This document shows positions 7,567 to 14,242 of a stretch of DNA of 15,445 nt, one piece after another. Position 1 is the first letter of the stretch, and every line of letters starts with the position of its first letter. The notes beneath the pieces are model-generated. The model ran no database searches. It was not told the DNA's origin and saw only the letters and a list, made by a program, of their open reading frames with translations. Source of the stretch: Chloroflexota bacterium. GTDB lineage: Bacteria; Chloroflexota; Anaerolineae; Anaerolineales; UBA4823. The stretch is taken from positions 1 to 15,445 of the forward strand of contig JAAZNS010000146.1 in assembly GCA_012798185.1 (NCBI GenBank), read 5' to 3'. The translations under genes and the position numbers were made by a program.

Positions 7567-7572
7567 TATTAT
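7567..7572 (+). promoter_or_regulatory. Possible -10 box of the glycosyltransferase gene
   Basis: TATTAT ends seven bases before the ATG at 7580, placing the predicted start point at the start codon. A TTGACG at 7549-7554 is only 12 bases away, too close for a standard spacer, so promoter strength is uncertain. No Shine-Dalgarno is present. Confidence 0.4.
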
Positions 7573-7579
7573 TTTCCTC

Positions 7580-8740
7580 ATGAACATCCTCGTCTGCCTT
7601 ACTTATTACCGCCCTCATTATTCCGGTTTGACCATATACGCCGAGCGTTTAGCGCGCGCCCTGGTAGACGCCGGTCATCAGGTGACCGTGGTAACTTCCC
7701 GTTACGATTCCAGGCTGCCTATGGATACTATGCAGGATGGCGTGAGGGTGGTGCGGCTGAATGTGGCTGGAAGGATAAGTAAAGGGGTGATCATGCCTGC
7801 CATGCCATGGCGAGCTTTCCAGCTGGCAAAGCATGCAGATGTGATCCATTTACACTTGCCGCAGCTGGATGCGTCTTACATTGCTTTGATGGCGCGATTA
7901 ATGGGTAAACCGGTACTGCTTACTTACCACTGCGATTTGGTGCTGCCCAGAGGGTTGGTGCATAAAGCCGCCAACCTGGGATCACATCTGGCAAACCATA
8001 TCTCGGCGATAGCTGCGAATGTGATTGTAACCAACACAGGCGATTACGCCGAACATTCCCCTTTTCTCAGGCACTATCTGGGCAAGGTACAGGTTATCCA
8101 GCCGCCTGTGGAGCTGCCCGCAGTGAGCGAGGATGATCTGGCGCAGCTGCGTGCTAAAGCAGGTGTGGGGCTCGATGAAAAGATCATCGTTATGGCAGCC
8201 CGCCTTGCGACCGAAAAAGGGGTTGAATATCTGGTGCAGGCAATGCCGGCTGTTTTGGAAAAACACCCTAAAGCGAGGGTGCTGTTTGTTGGGCAGTATG
8301 AAAATGTCGTTGGCGAACAAGCCTATGCGCTAAAATTGGCACCCTTGATTGAGCAATTGGGAAAAGCATGGACATTTTTAGGGGTTTTATCACCGACTGA
8401 ACTGGCGGCGGTTTATCACCTGGCAGAAGTGCTTGTACTGCCCAGTATCAACAGCACTGAATCGTATGGCATGGTGCAGGTAGAAGCCATGAGCTGCGGA
8501 ACACCAGTTGTCGCCACCGATCTTCCTGGCGTACGCCAGCCTGTAGCCATGACCAGTATGGGGTTGGTGGTGCCGCCCCAGGATTCTTCCGCGTTAGCAA
8601 AGGCGATTAAAACGGTTTTAGATAATCCACAGCGCTACCGGGGAGATGCATTAGCAGTCGCCAAGCGGTTTTCCTCTAAAACAATTGCTTCACAATATAT
8701 GTTGATTTATGAGAAATTGGTGGGAAATCGAAAATCGTGA
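7580..8740 (+). CDS. GT4 family glycosyltransferase
   Basis: The 386-residue protein has the two Rossmann-like halves of GT-B glycosyltransferases. The N-terminal acceptor half begins MNILVCLTYYRPHYSGLTIY with the expected glycine loop and AERLARALVDAGHQVTVVTS. The C-terminal donor half contains VMAARLATEKGVEYLVQAM (204-222), the donor-binding ARxxxEKG motif, and NSTESYGMVQVEAMSCGTPVV, which holds the EX7E motif (E294 and E302). It should transfer a sugar from an NDP-sugar with retention of configuration, in the cytoplasm or at the inner membrane face. Donor and acceptor cannot be told. There is no signal peptide. It follows the UPF0104 gene after 124 bases and precedes a methyltransferase, suggesting cell-surface glycan or glycolipid work. 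It has no ribosome site and probably a near-leaderless start. Confidence 0.93.
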   Translation: MNILVCLTYYRPHYSGLTIYAERLARALVDAGHQVTVVTSRYDSRLPMDTMQDGVRVVRLNVAGRISKGVIMPAMPWRAFQLAKHADVIHLHLPQLDASYIALMARLMGKPVLLTYHCDLVLPRGLVHKAANLGSHLANHISAIAANVIVTNTGDYAEHSPFLRHYLGKVQVIQPPVELPAVSEDDLAQLRAKAGVGLDEKIIVMAARLATEKGVEYLVQAMPAVLEKHPKARVLFVGQYENVVGEQAYALKLAPLIEQLGKAWTFLGVLSPTELAAVYHLAEVLVLPSINSTESYGMVQVEAMSCGTPVVATDLPGVRQPVAMTSMGLVVPPQDSSALAKAIKTVLDNPQRYRGDALAVAKRFSSKTIASQYMLIYEKLVGNRKS

Positions 8741-8782
8741 AAAGATTGGTGTGAGTGGAAAGGCGGGAATCGCGATTTTCGA
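8728..8782. repeat. 10-bp inverted repeat after the glycosyltransferase gene
   Basis: TCGAAAATCG (8728-8737) and CGATTTTCGA (8773-8782) are perfect complements separated by 35 bases; the right arm overlaps a 10-bp palindrome AATCGCGATT (8768-8777). No T-run follows, so it is not a classical intrinsic terminator. It could be an mRNA 3' stabilising stem or chance. Confidence 0.35.
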
Positions 8783-8891
8783 AGAATCAATTTTAGCAGG
8801 CAGATTGGTCTTTGGTGATCTAAATTTGCATTATCTGCATTTTCGCTCCAGTGATATCATAATGATGGCTATGATGAGTTGATAACTAAAA

Positions 8892-9716
8892 ATGCCTTCT
8901 TCGCAATCCATCCCTCATATAAACACATCCGTTAATCCGGATTTTCTCTGGTTACATCTGCGCGACCTGCCTTATTTTCGCAGTATGGTGCGGGCAGTGG
9001 AGGCGCGTTTTTATCAGGAGATAGATTTGCCTGCCCCTACCCTGGATGTAGGCTGCGGTGACGGGCATTTTGCATCGGTGACCTTTAACCGTAAGCTGGA
9101 AGTCGGTTTAGACCCGTGGCAGGGCCCTTTGCAAAAAGCTCTCCGCCTGAATGCCTATCATGGATTGGTGTTAGCAGATGGGGCACATGCCCCTTTCCCC
9201 AAAGGAATATTTGCCAGTGCGGTGAGCAACTCGGTGTTGGAGCATATTCCTCATGTGGGGGATGTGCTGGCAGAGACTGCCCGCCTGCTTATGCCCGGGG
9301 CGCCATTCATCTTTTGTGTGCCCAATCATCAGTTTTTATCGGCTCTCTCGGTGAGTTCTACCTGTGACCGGATTGGCTTGCGCCCGCTGGGGAATGCTTA
9401 CCGGTCGTTCTTCAATCGTATTTCCCGTCACCAGCATTGCGATCCGCCTGAAATCTGGCAGGCTCGTTTGGAATCTGCTGGTTTTCGGCTGGAGCGCTGG
9501 TGGCATTATTTCTCACCCCAGGCGCTGCATTGGGTGGAATGGGGGCATTATTTTGGTTTGCCCAGCCTGATTTGCCATTGGCTTTTCGGGAAATGGATTT
9601 TGGTTCCACAAAAATGGAATCTGGCATGGATCGATAGTATGATTCGCCGGTTCTATGAACAAGACCCAAAATGCGAGCAGGGGGTATATACATTTTATAT
9701 TGCTCGCCGGAATTGA
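8892..9716 (+). CDS. Class I SAM-dependent methyltransferase (Methyltransf_11-like)
   Basis: The 274-residue protein contains the SAM-binding motif I LDVGCGDGHF (51-60), the acidic end of strand beta-2 at VGLD (71-74), motif II-like LADGAHAPFP, and the NSVLEHIPHVGDVLAETARLLMPG stretch (113-136) typical of Methyltransf_11/UbiE-like enzymes. The C-terminal 120 residues are rich in Trp, His and Phe (ERWWHYFSPQALHWVEWGHYFG), which may form a lid or membrane-associated acceptor site. The substrate cannot be inferred; next to a GT4 glycosyltransferase a sugar or lipid acceptor is possible. There is a 151-base gap to the glycosyltransferase. No Shine-Dalgarno precedes the ATG; a TATGAT at 8870-8875 is a weak -10 candidate. 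It converges on the GNAT gene with 85 bases between stops. Confidence 0.88.
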   Translation: MPSSQSIPHINTSVNPDFLWLHLRDLPYFRSMVRAVEARFYQEIDLPAPTLDVGCGDGHFASVTFNRKLEVGLDPWQGPLQKALRLNAYHGLVLADGAHAPFPKGIFASAVSNSVLEHIPHVGDVLAETARLLMPGAPFIFCVPNHQFLSALSVSSTCDRIGLRPLGNAYRSFFNRISRHQHCDPPEIWQARLESAGFRLERWWHYFSPQALHWVEWGHYFGLPSLICHWLFGKWILVPQKWNLAWIDSMIRRFYEQDPKCEQGVYTFYIARRN

Positions 9717-9801
9717 ATTCAACGCTTGATGGCTGAAAGCCGATTACTGACAGTCAGATATTCCTAATTATCCACCAATAACGATCCTTCAACACTGCCG
9801 A

Positions 9802-10395
9802 TTATCTATTAAGCTTTTGCTCCAACCCGGCTTTCACTGCCGGCCATTCATCATCCAAAATACTGTAAATTACCGAGTCGCGGATGTAACCATCGGGCAG
9901 GATCATGTGTTTGCGCAGGATGCCCTCTTTCACTGCCCCCAGCCGTTCTATGGCGCGCTGCGAGGCAATGTTGCGCAGATCGGTCTTGATCTGCACGCGG
10001 ATGATGCCCATCACTTCGAAGGCGTGTTTTAACATCAGGTATTTACACTCGGTGTTGACTGCCGTCCGCTGATAATCAATGCCGATCCATGTACCGCCGA
10101 TCTCCAAATTGCGCTGATCCGGTTGTATGGTGAGAAAACGGGTAGCGCCTATTGCCCGCCCACTCTCTAAATGAATCACCGCAAAGGGTATCTCATTGCC
10201 CTTGGCAGCCTTTTCCAGGATATTAGATACCCAGGTTTGCATTTGCTCTTTGGTGAGCACCATACCATAGCGCATATAACGCCAGATACGCTCATCCAAT
10301 CCGACGAGGCATAAATCGGGTATGTGGTTTTCGTTTAAAGGTTCCAGGCGGATATATTTTCCGGTAAGTATTAGGGGATCTGTGTGCATTATCAT
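9802..10395 (-). CDS. GNAT family N-acetyltransferase (RimJ/RimL-like)
   Basis: The 197-residue protein begins LTGKYIRLEPLNENHIPDL, the usual opening of Acetyltransf_3 (RimJ/RimL/SpeG-like) enzymes. It contains the strand GRAIGATRFLTI, EIGGTWIGIDYQRTAVNTECKYLMLKHAFE where the acetyl-CoA pyrophosphate loop normally lies, and VQIKTDLRNIASQRAIERLGAVKEGILRKHM, the NxxSxxAIxxxGxxxEGxxR motif of the family. Two starts are possible: ATG at 10395 or the ATG two codons later (10389); no Shine-Dalgarno is seen. The gene lies 22 bases downstream of the AbiEii-type nucleotidyltransferase on the same strand and may be co-transcribed. A weak TTGGAT-N18-TACTAT promoter within the end of that gene could drive it separately. 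The acetyl acceptor is unknown. Confidence 0.9.
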   Translation of the reverse strand: MIMHTDPLILTGKYIRLEPLNENHIPDLCLVGLDERIWRYMRYGMVLTKEQMQTWVSNILEKAAKGNEIPFAVIHLESGRAIGATRFLTIQPDQRNLEIGGTWIGIDYQRTAVNTECKYLMLKHAFEVMGIIRVQIKTDLRNIASQRAIERLGAVKEGILRKHMILPDGYIRDSVIYSILDDEWPAVKAGLEQKLNR

Positions 10396-10417
10396 TTTTT
10401 ATAGTAAATGTACTTGG

Positions 10418-11062
10418 TTATTTTATCCAAGATTTGGAAATGATATTACCCTGTTGGCGAAAGAAATCCTTGACCTCTTCCCAGGAAACTTGTTGCAATA
10501 AGGGGATAGGTGCCTCCAAATCGGCTCTTTCAAAGAAAACCAAATGTCGTATAATTTTCGCTTCGAAATCGCGAATACCGGGGTACCTTTGAGGTGCGAG
10601 AATCAACAGGTCTTGTAAAGGAATAATTTGGCAAATCGCATATAAATCATGAAAATCTTTTCGACTGGCACGTCTTAATAATGCATCCATTTTCATCAAA
10701 CCTATGTCAGCCAAACTTGCCAGTTGAATTCCATTAGTGTCGATGAGTGGTGCAATTAGAGGGTAACCATAAGTGAAAAATCCCACCCGGATTGAATTTA
10801 TCAAAAAGATAAAATTCCCCCAAGAGCTATCTACTAATAATGGGTGAAATAAAGGTAATGAGACTTCAACTTGCTGTCTCGAAATCGAAATGTCTTCATT
10901 TTGTGTGAAAAAATCAAGATCGATCGATTGACGATGCCCAAGTTGAAGCGCCAGTGCAGTTCCTCCAGCGAGATAAAATTTTTCTGCCAGGTCACTTCTC
11001 CCAAATTCTGCCTTGATTTCTTTCATAGCATGAGAGATTGTATTCCAGTAAAGTTCTGTCAT
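10418..11062 (-). CDS. AbiEii/AbiGii-type nucleotidyltransferase (DUF1814), toxin-like
   Basis: The 214-residue protein belongs to the DUF1814 nucleotidyltransferase family that includes the AbiEii toxin. Motif I is KFYLAGGTALALQLGHRQSIDLDFF, with GGTAL at 33-37 and the metal-binding DxD pair D48 and D50. The second half carries SLADIGLMKMDALLRRASRKDFHDLYAI with K124, R130-R131, K135-D136 and D139. AbiEii toxins use this fold to transfer nucleotides to RNA; members outside true AbiE operons may have other targets. The start is placed at ATG 11062 because it overlaps the stop of the upstream small gene as ATGA; the frame stays open nine codons further. It is paired not with AbiEi but with a DUF6922-like gene, as is common for these enzymes in Chloroflexota. 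That partner is interrupted here, so function of the pair is uncertain. Confidence 0.9.
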   Translation of the reverse strand: MTELYWNTISHAMKEIKAEFGRSDLAEKFYLAGGTALALQLGHRQSIDLDFFTQNEDISISRQQVEVSLPLFHPLLVDSSWGNFIFLINSIRVGFFTYGYPLIAPLIDTNGIQLASLADIGLMKMDALLRRASRKDFHDLYAICQIIPLQDLLILAPQRYPGIRDFEAKIIRHLVFFERADLEAPIPLLQQVSWEEVKDFFRQQGNIISKSWIK

Positions 11063-11307
11063 GATTCGAGATTCAATACCATACGCCAAAATGTTAAATG
11101 GGGTTCAGGAAGCCCATATTTTCCCCAGCGCTGCACCCATGCGGTGATCTCTTCCCGAGAATATGTGAGAAATAACCATTATATTTCAGCGCGGTTGCCA
11201 AAACGTAACGTTCGTTCGATGATGGTATTTGCTGCGTCATGCAAATCCAATTGTTCGAGGGAATACTCCTGGAAAAATGGTGCGAGAGAAGAAGGGATTG
11301 ATGTCAT
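11059..11307 (-). pseudogene. DUF6922-like small gene, in-frame ochre stop at codon 43
   Basis: Reading leftwards from ATG 11307, 42 codons (TSIPSSLAPFFQEYSLEQLD, then HDAANTIIERTLRFGNRAEI) end at TAA 11181-11179. In the very same frame, 39 more codons follow (WLFLTYSREEITAWVQRW, then LPEPHLTFWRMVLNLES) to a TGA that overlaps the nucleotidyltransferase start as ATGA. Together these make one 82-residue protein of the DUF6922-like type: an FFQEY...LD start, an IIERTLRFG core, WLF...YSREEI, and a FWRMVL end. This family is the usual partner, presumably antitoxin, of DUF1814 enzymes. The interruption is a simple nonsense codon, not a frameshift. It could be a real mutation, a base-call or assembly error, or readthrough. 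Family naming is from memory of the motif pattern. Confidence 0.75.
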
Positions 11308-11320
11308 GATTTACCAACCT

Positions 11321-11326
11321 ATTATA
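11321..11326 (-). promoter_or_regulatory. -10 box of the DUF6922-like/nucleotidyltransferase operon
   Basis: A perfect TATAAT on the minus strand ends 13 bases before the ATG at 11307; the transcript would have a leader of about five to seven bases. No clear -35 hexamer is seen, but the upstream region is AT-rich. No Shine-Dalgarno precedes the ATG. Confidence 0.55.
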
Positions 11327-11514
11327 AATTGATTAAATAAAAGATTCGGGAATCAATAACTCTTATATTATCAGTTCAGCGGTGAAGCAGTCAGATTATT
11401 TACCCCCTATTTTGATATTATTTAGACTCAGCATATATCCTGTTTTCCTCATGAAAAAATCCAATCGCACTGAATTGTAAACCCGATAGAACATTCGCCG
11501 ATTTGAAACGGGGA

Positions 11515-11523
11515 TGATAGAAT
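11515..11523 (+). promoter_or_regulatory. Extended -10 promoter of the merR-like gene, near-leaderless
   Basis: TG-A-TAGAAT is a full extended -10 element ending ten bases before the ATG at 11534, giving a leader of about four bases. There is no -35 match at 16-19 bases and no Shine-Dalgarno. GATAGAA at 11516-11522 also occurs at 11485-11491, 31 bases upstream, and could mark a protein binding site. Confidence 0.6.
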
Positions 11524-11533
11524 AAAAACATCT

Positions 11534-12340
11534 ATGTTGCCTAAGCACTTCTCCACCTCCCAAATAGCCAGGGCGATCGGCGTTCATCCAAACACGGTGC
11601 GGATCTACGAAGTATGGGGATTCATCCCGCCTGTTAAGCGCAGCCCTGCCGGATACCGTCTGTTCACCGAGGCGCACATGGATCATATGCGGCTGGCGCG
11701 CATGATGCTTAAAGGACCTTTCCCGGGAAAGAACATCCGCCGCTCGGCGTTGGATTTGGTGCGCCAGGCAGCCACAGGCGATCTGGGAGGCGCATTGGAA
11801 TCGGCATACCGCCACCTGGTGCTGGTGCAGTCTGAACGCGCCCAGGCTGAGGCAGCAGCAAAATTGTTGGAGCGATGGGCGCAAGGCACCGCTGCCGACG
11901 CATCCAGCGAGAGACTGCAAATTGGCGAAGTCGCCAAGCGGCTGGGGGTAAGCCGGGATAAACTGCGTAATTGGGAACGCAACGGATTAATAAGCGTTCC
12001 GCGCCATCCTGAAAACCGCTACCGCCTGTATTCCAGCGCCGAGATTGGTAGGCTGCGCGTGATTCGCATGCTGAGCCTGGCTGGATATAGTATGATGGCG
12101 ATCTTGCGTATGGTGCTTTATTTAGACAGCCAGGGAGGGCATGGGTTGCGTGAGGTGTTGGATACGCCGCGCCCCGATGAAGATGTATATACTGCCGCCG
12201 ACCGTTGGCTCACCGCACTTGCTGAACAGGAAACGCGCGCCGAAAAAGTTATCGAATTTTTAGAGATGATGATTGCCAAACAAGAACGGGAAAATATCAG
12301 GCAACCTGTGCAGTCGTTTGATTCTCTGAAAGACTGGTAA
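11534..12340 (+). CDS. Transcription regulator with two tandem MerR DNA-binding domains
   Basis: The 268-residue protein contains two complete MerR-type winged helix-turn-helix domains. The first (6-60) reads FSTSQIARAIGVHPNTVRIY, followed by GFIPPVKRSPAGYRLFTEAHMDHMRLARMML. The second (127-195) reads LQIGEVAKRLGVSRDKLRNW, followed by GLISVPRHPENRYRLYSSAEIGRLRVIRML. A helical linker (about 85-116) joins them, and a C-terminal helix rich in Glu and Arg (about 225-255) could be the dimerisation coil. No effector-binding domain or cysteine cluster is visible, so the signal is unknown. The first domain lacks the usual Glu before the wing residues, but the GYRLF wing is intact. It lies 100 bases upstream of, and on the same strand as, the ABC exporter genes, and probably regulates them. 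Confidence 0.88.
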   Translation: MLPKHFSTSQIARAIGVHPNTVRIYEVWGFIPPVKRSPAGYRLFTEAHMDHMRLARMMLKGPFPGKNIRRSALDLVRQAATGDLGGALESAYRHLVLVQSERAQAEAAAKLLERWAQGTAADASSERLQIGEVAKRLGVSRDKLRNWERNGLISVPRHPENRYRLYSSAEIGRLRVIRMLSLAGYSMMAILRMVLYLDSQGGHGLREVLDTPRPDEDVYTAADRWLTALAEQETRAEKVIEFLEMMIAKQERENIRQPVQSFDSLKDW

Positions 12341-12371
12341 ATGACAGCTGATCGCTAACAGAGCATATTAT
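12341..12371 (+). promoter_or_regulatory. Candidate MerR-type promoter of the ABC exporter operon (19-bp spacer)
   Basis: ATGACA (12341-12346) and TATTAT (12366-12371) each match the sigma-70 hexamers at five of six positions but are separated by 19 bases, the over-long spacing typical of promoters activated by MerR proteins. A weak CTG-N8-CAG dyad lies inside the spacer. It begins directly after the regulator stop codon. A second -10-like TAGAAT lies at 12400-12405. Confidence 0.45.
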
Positions 12372-12440
12372 AAAACCCTCCAGCATTACACCAATGTTAT
12401 AGAATAAATAATAAATATTTTTTTGGAGGTTGTTCGTTTT

Positions 12441-13448
12441 ATGACATCGGCTTCAATACAACCTGTGATTTTGGTGCGCAACCTGACTAAAACCTATCGA
12501 GTCCCTGTACGTGAAAGTGGATTGGGCGCCTCGATTAAAAGCATGATTAAGCGCGCCTATTCCGAGGTGGAAGCAGTGCGCACGATCAACTTTTCCATCG
12601 AAGCGGGTGAGATGGTTGGGTTTATCGGTCCCAACGGCGCTGGCAAAACCACTACCATGAAGATGTTATCCGGTATCCTGTATCCCACCTCAGGCGATAT
12701 TAATGTGCTGGGGTATATTCCCATGGAGCGGCACCCTGCATTTCTTCGCCGCATCAGCATGGTGCTGGGTAACAAAAGCCAGATGCTGTGGGATATTCCC
12801 CCGCTGGATACTTTCCGGATATTAGGTGAAATTTATGGATTATCTGCTGCCAATTATCGCCAAACCTTGGATGAACTGGTGGGATTGCTGGGCATGGAAG
12901 ACCTGCTCAAGAAACCGGTGCGCAACCTTTCGCTTGGCGAAAAGATGAAATGCGAGCTGGCTGCTGGTCTGCTTCACCGCCCGGCGGTGCTTTTTCTGGA
13001 TGAACCGACTCTCGGTTTAGATATCTCCATCCAACGGCGGATGCGCGATTTCCTTAAGGAATACAACCGGCGCTACGGTGTTACCGTATTACTCACCAGT
13101 CATTATATTGCTGATGTAATGGCGCTGTGCCCGCGGGTCATCTTGATCCACTGCGGGAAATTGATTTATGATGGAGAGCTGCAAGGACTAGCCCAAACTC
13201 TGGCGCCGTTTAAATTACTGCGCCTGACATTAAATCAAGAGAACGCTTCAGTGGGTCATTTCGATCTTCCGTATTCGGCTGAAATCGTAGAGCGCGAGAA
13301 CAGCCATCTCACTTTACGGGTTGCTAGGGAGGCAGCCCCTGCGGCTGTTTCTTATCTATTAACTTCATTTACCGTGTCTGACCTGACCATTGAAGACCCG
13401 CCTATCGAAGCCGTGATCGACCGAATTTACCAGGAAGGGAGTGTATGA
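12441..13448 (+). CDS. ABC-2 type exporter ATP-binding protein (COG4586-like)
   Basis: The 335-residue ATPase powers the two permeases that follow. Walker A is GPNGAGKTT (63-71), the Q-loop is in GNKSQMLWDIP (Q114), the signature is LSLGEKMKCELA (163-174, LSLGE in place of LSGGQ), Walker B is VLFLDEP (183-189) and the switch histidine is H221 in LLTSHYIADV. The KSQMLWD and LSLGEKMKCELAAGLLHRP wording is typical of the uncharacterised exporter group COG4586, which always pairs with two ABC2_membrane_6-type permeases. The C-terminal 90 residues form a small regulatory or accessory domain. Start at ATG 12441 has GGAGG about 11 bases upstream; an in-frame TTG at 12423 is less likely. The stop overlaps the next start as ATGA. 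Substrate is unknown; relatives are described as drug or viologen exporters. Confidence 0.94.
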   Translation: MTSASIQPVILVRNLTKTYRVPVRESGLGASIKSMIKRAYSEVEAVRTINFSIEAGEMVGFIGPNGAGKTTTMKMLSGILYPTSGDINVLGYIPMERHPAFLRRISMVLGNKSQMLWDIPPLDTFRILGEIYGLSAANYRQTLDELVGLLGMEDLLKKPVRNLSLGEKMKCELAAGLLHRPAVLFLDEPTLGLDISIQRRMRDFLKEYNRRYGVTVLLTSHYIADVMALCPRVILIHCGKLIYDGELQGLAQTLAPFKLLRLTLNQENASVGHFDLPYSAEIVERENSHLTLRVAREAAPAAVSYLLTSFTVSDLTIEDPPIEAVIDRIYQEGSV

Positions 13449-14236
13449 ATCACAAAGGCGGCTGGGCGTTGATCAAAAGCTCCTGGTTATCCTGGATGCA
13501 GTATCGCAGCTTCTTTTTTATTTTGGCTTTTGGGTGGATGATACCGCCGCTGATCTATATGCTGGTCTGGTCTGGCGCAGCCGGAGCCGGTTCACTAGGC
13601 GGGTTAACCTCCCAGGAATTTATTGCCTACTACCTGCTCTTGATCTTAGTTAACCAGCTGACTTACTCTCAGACCAACTGGACAGTAGGCGACGTGATCC
13701 GTATGGGCAGCATCAATCATTGGCTGCTGCGCCCTATGCCGCCGCTTTATAATCCGCTGGCAAGTGAAGTGGCTGGCAAGGTTGTCACCATGGTTTTCGT
13801 GCTCCCGATATCTTCTGTTCTGGCGCTGGTTCTGCACCCAGAGTTGCATACCTCCTGGGATCGGGTTGGGCTGGCGCTGCTGGCGCTGGCGTTTGCTTGG
13901 CTGCTGCGCTTTTTTTGGGGGTATTGGCTGGCACTGCTGGCGTTTTGGACTACCCGCGCCGATGCGCTGCTGGCATTGCAGGATTCGCTGGTATTCCTGC
14001 TGGCTGGTGTTGTTGCCCCAGTGTGGATGCTGCCAGCGGGATTGAAGGCGGCTGCTAATGGACTGCCTTTTCGTTTTATGGTGGGCTTTCCCATCGAGGT
14101 CTTAATGGGGCAGGTGAGCGGGCAAGCACTGTTTATTGGTTTTGGTGTTCAAACCCTGTGGGCTGCCGCGGCGGTAATCATTTCGACGATTGTCTGGTGG
14201 CTGGGTTTACGGAGATATGCTGCCATCGGAGGGTGA
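13445..14236 (+). CDS. ABC-2 exporter permease 1 (COG4587-like)
   Basis: The 263-residue integral membrane protein has about six helices, near residues 20-45, 58-75, 110-130, 140-175, 180-205 and 230-255. Landmarks include an early WLSWMQYRSFFFILAFGWMI, then TVGDVIRMGSINHWLLRPM, a motif also seen as LVRPV in the second permease and typical of ABC2_membrane_6 proteins, and FPIEVLMGQV near the end. It forms half of a heterodimeric exporter channel with the next gene. The start codon overlaps the ATPase stop (ATGA), which indicates translational coupling, and GGGAG lies just upstream. Transport direction is inferred from the ABC-2 class and the absence of a binding protein. Confidence 0.92.
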   Translation: MNHKGGWALIKSSWLSWMQYRSFFFILAFGWMIPPLIYMLVWSGAAGAGSLGGLTSQEFIAYYLLLILVNQLTYSQTNWTVGDVIRMGSINHWLLRPMPPLYNPLASEVAGKVVTMVFVLPISSVLALVLHPELHTSWDRVGLALLALAFAWLLRFFWGYWLALLAFWTTRADALLALQDSLVFLLAGVVAPVWMLPAGLKAAANGLPFRFMVGFPIEVLMGQVSGQALFIGFGVQTLWAAAAVIISTIVWWLGLRRYAAIGG

Positions 14237-14242
14237 GAAGAT

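Noticed and set aside
7494..9750. CCGATTACTGA shared by the gaps at 7494-7504 and 9740-9750
   Set aside because: Eleven bases in two spacer regions without flanking structure are too little to call a repeat family from one window.
9732..9757. Small hairpins (GGCT-GAA-AGCC and CTGAC-A-GTCAG) between convergent genes as a terminator
   Set aside because: Stems of four to five base pairs with no following T-run do not make a credible intrinsic terminator.
11396..11920. 174-codon open frame opposite the merR-like gene
   Set aside because: It is antisense to the first MerR domain, has biased shadow composition (Cys, Arg, Gln) and no ribosome site.
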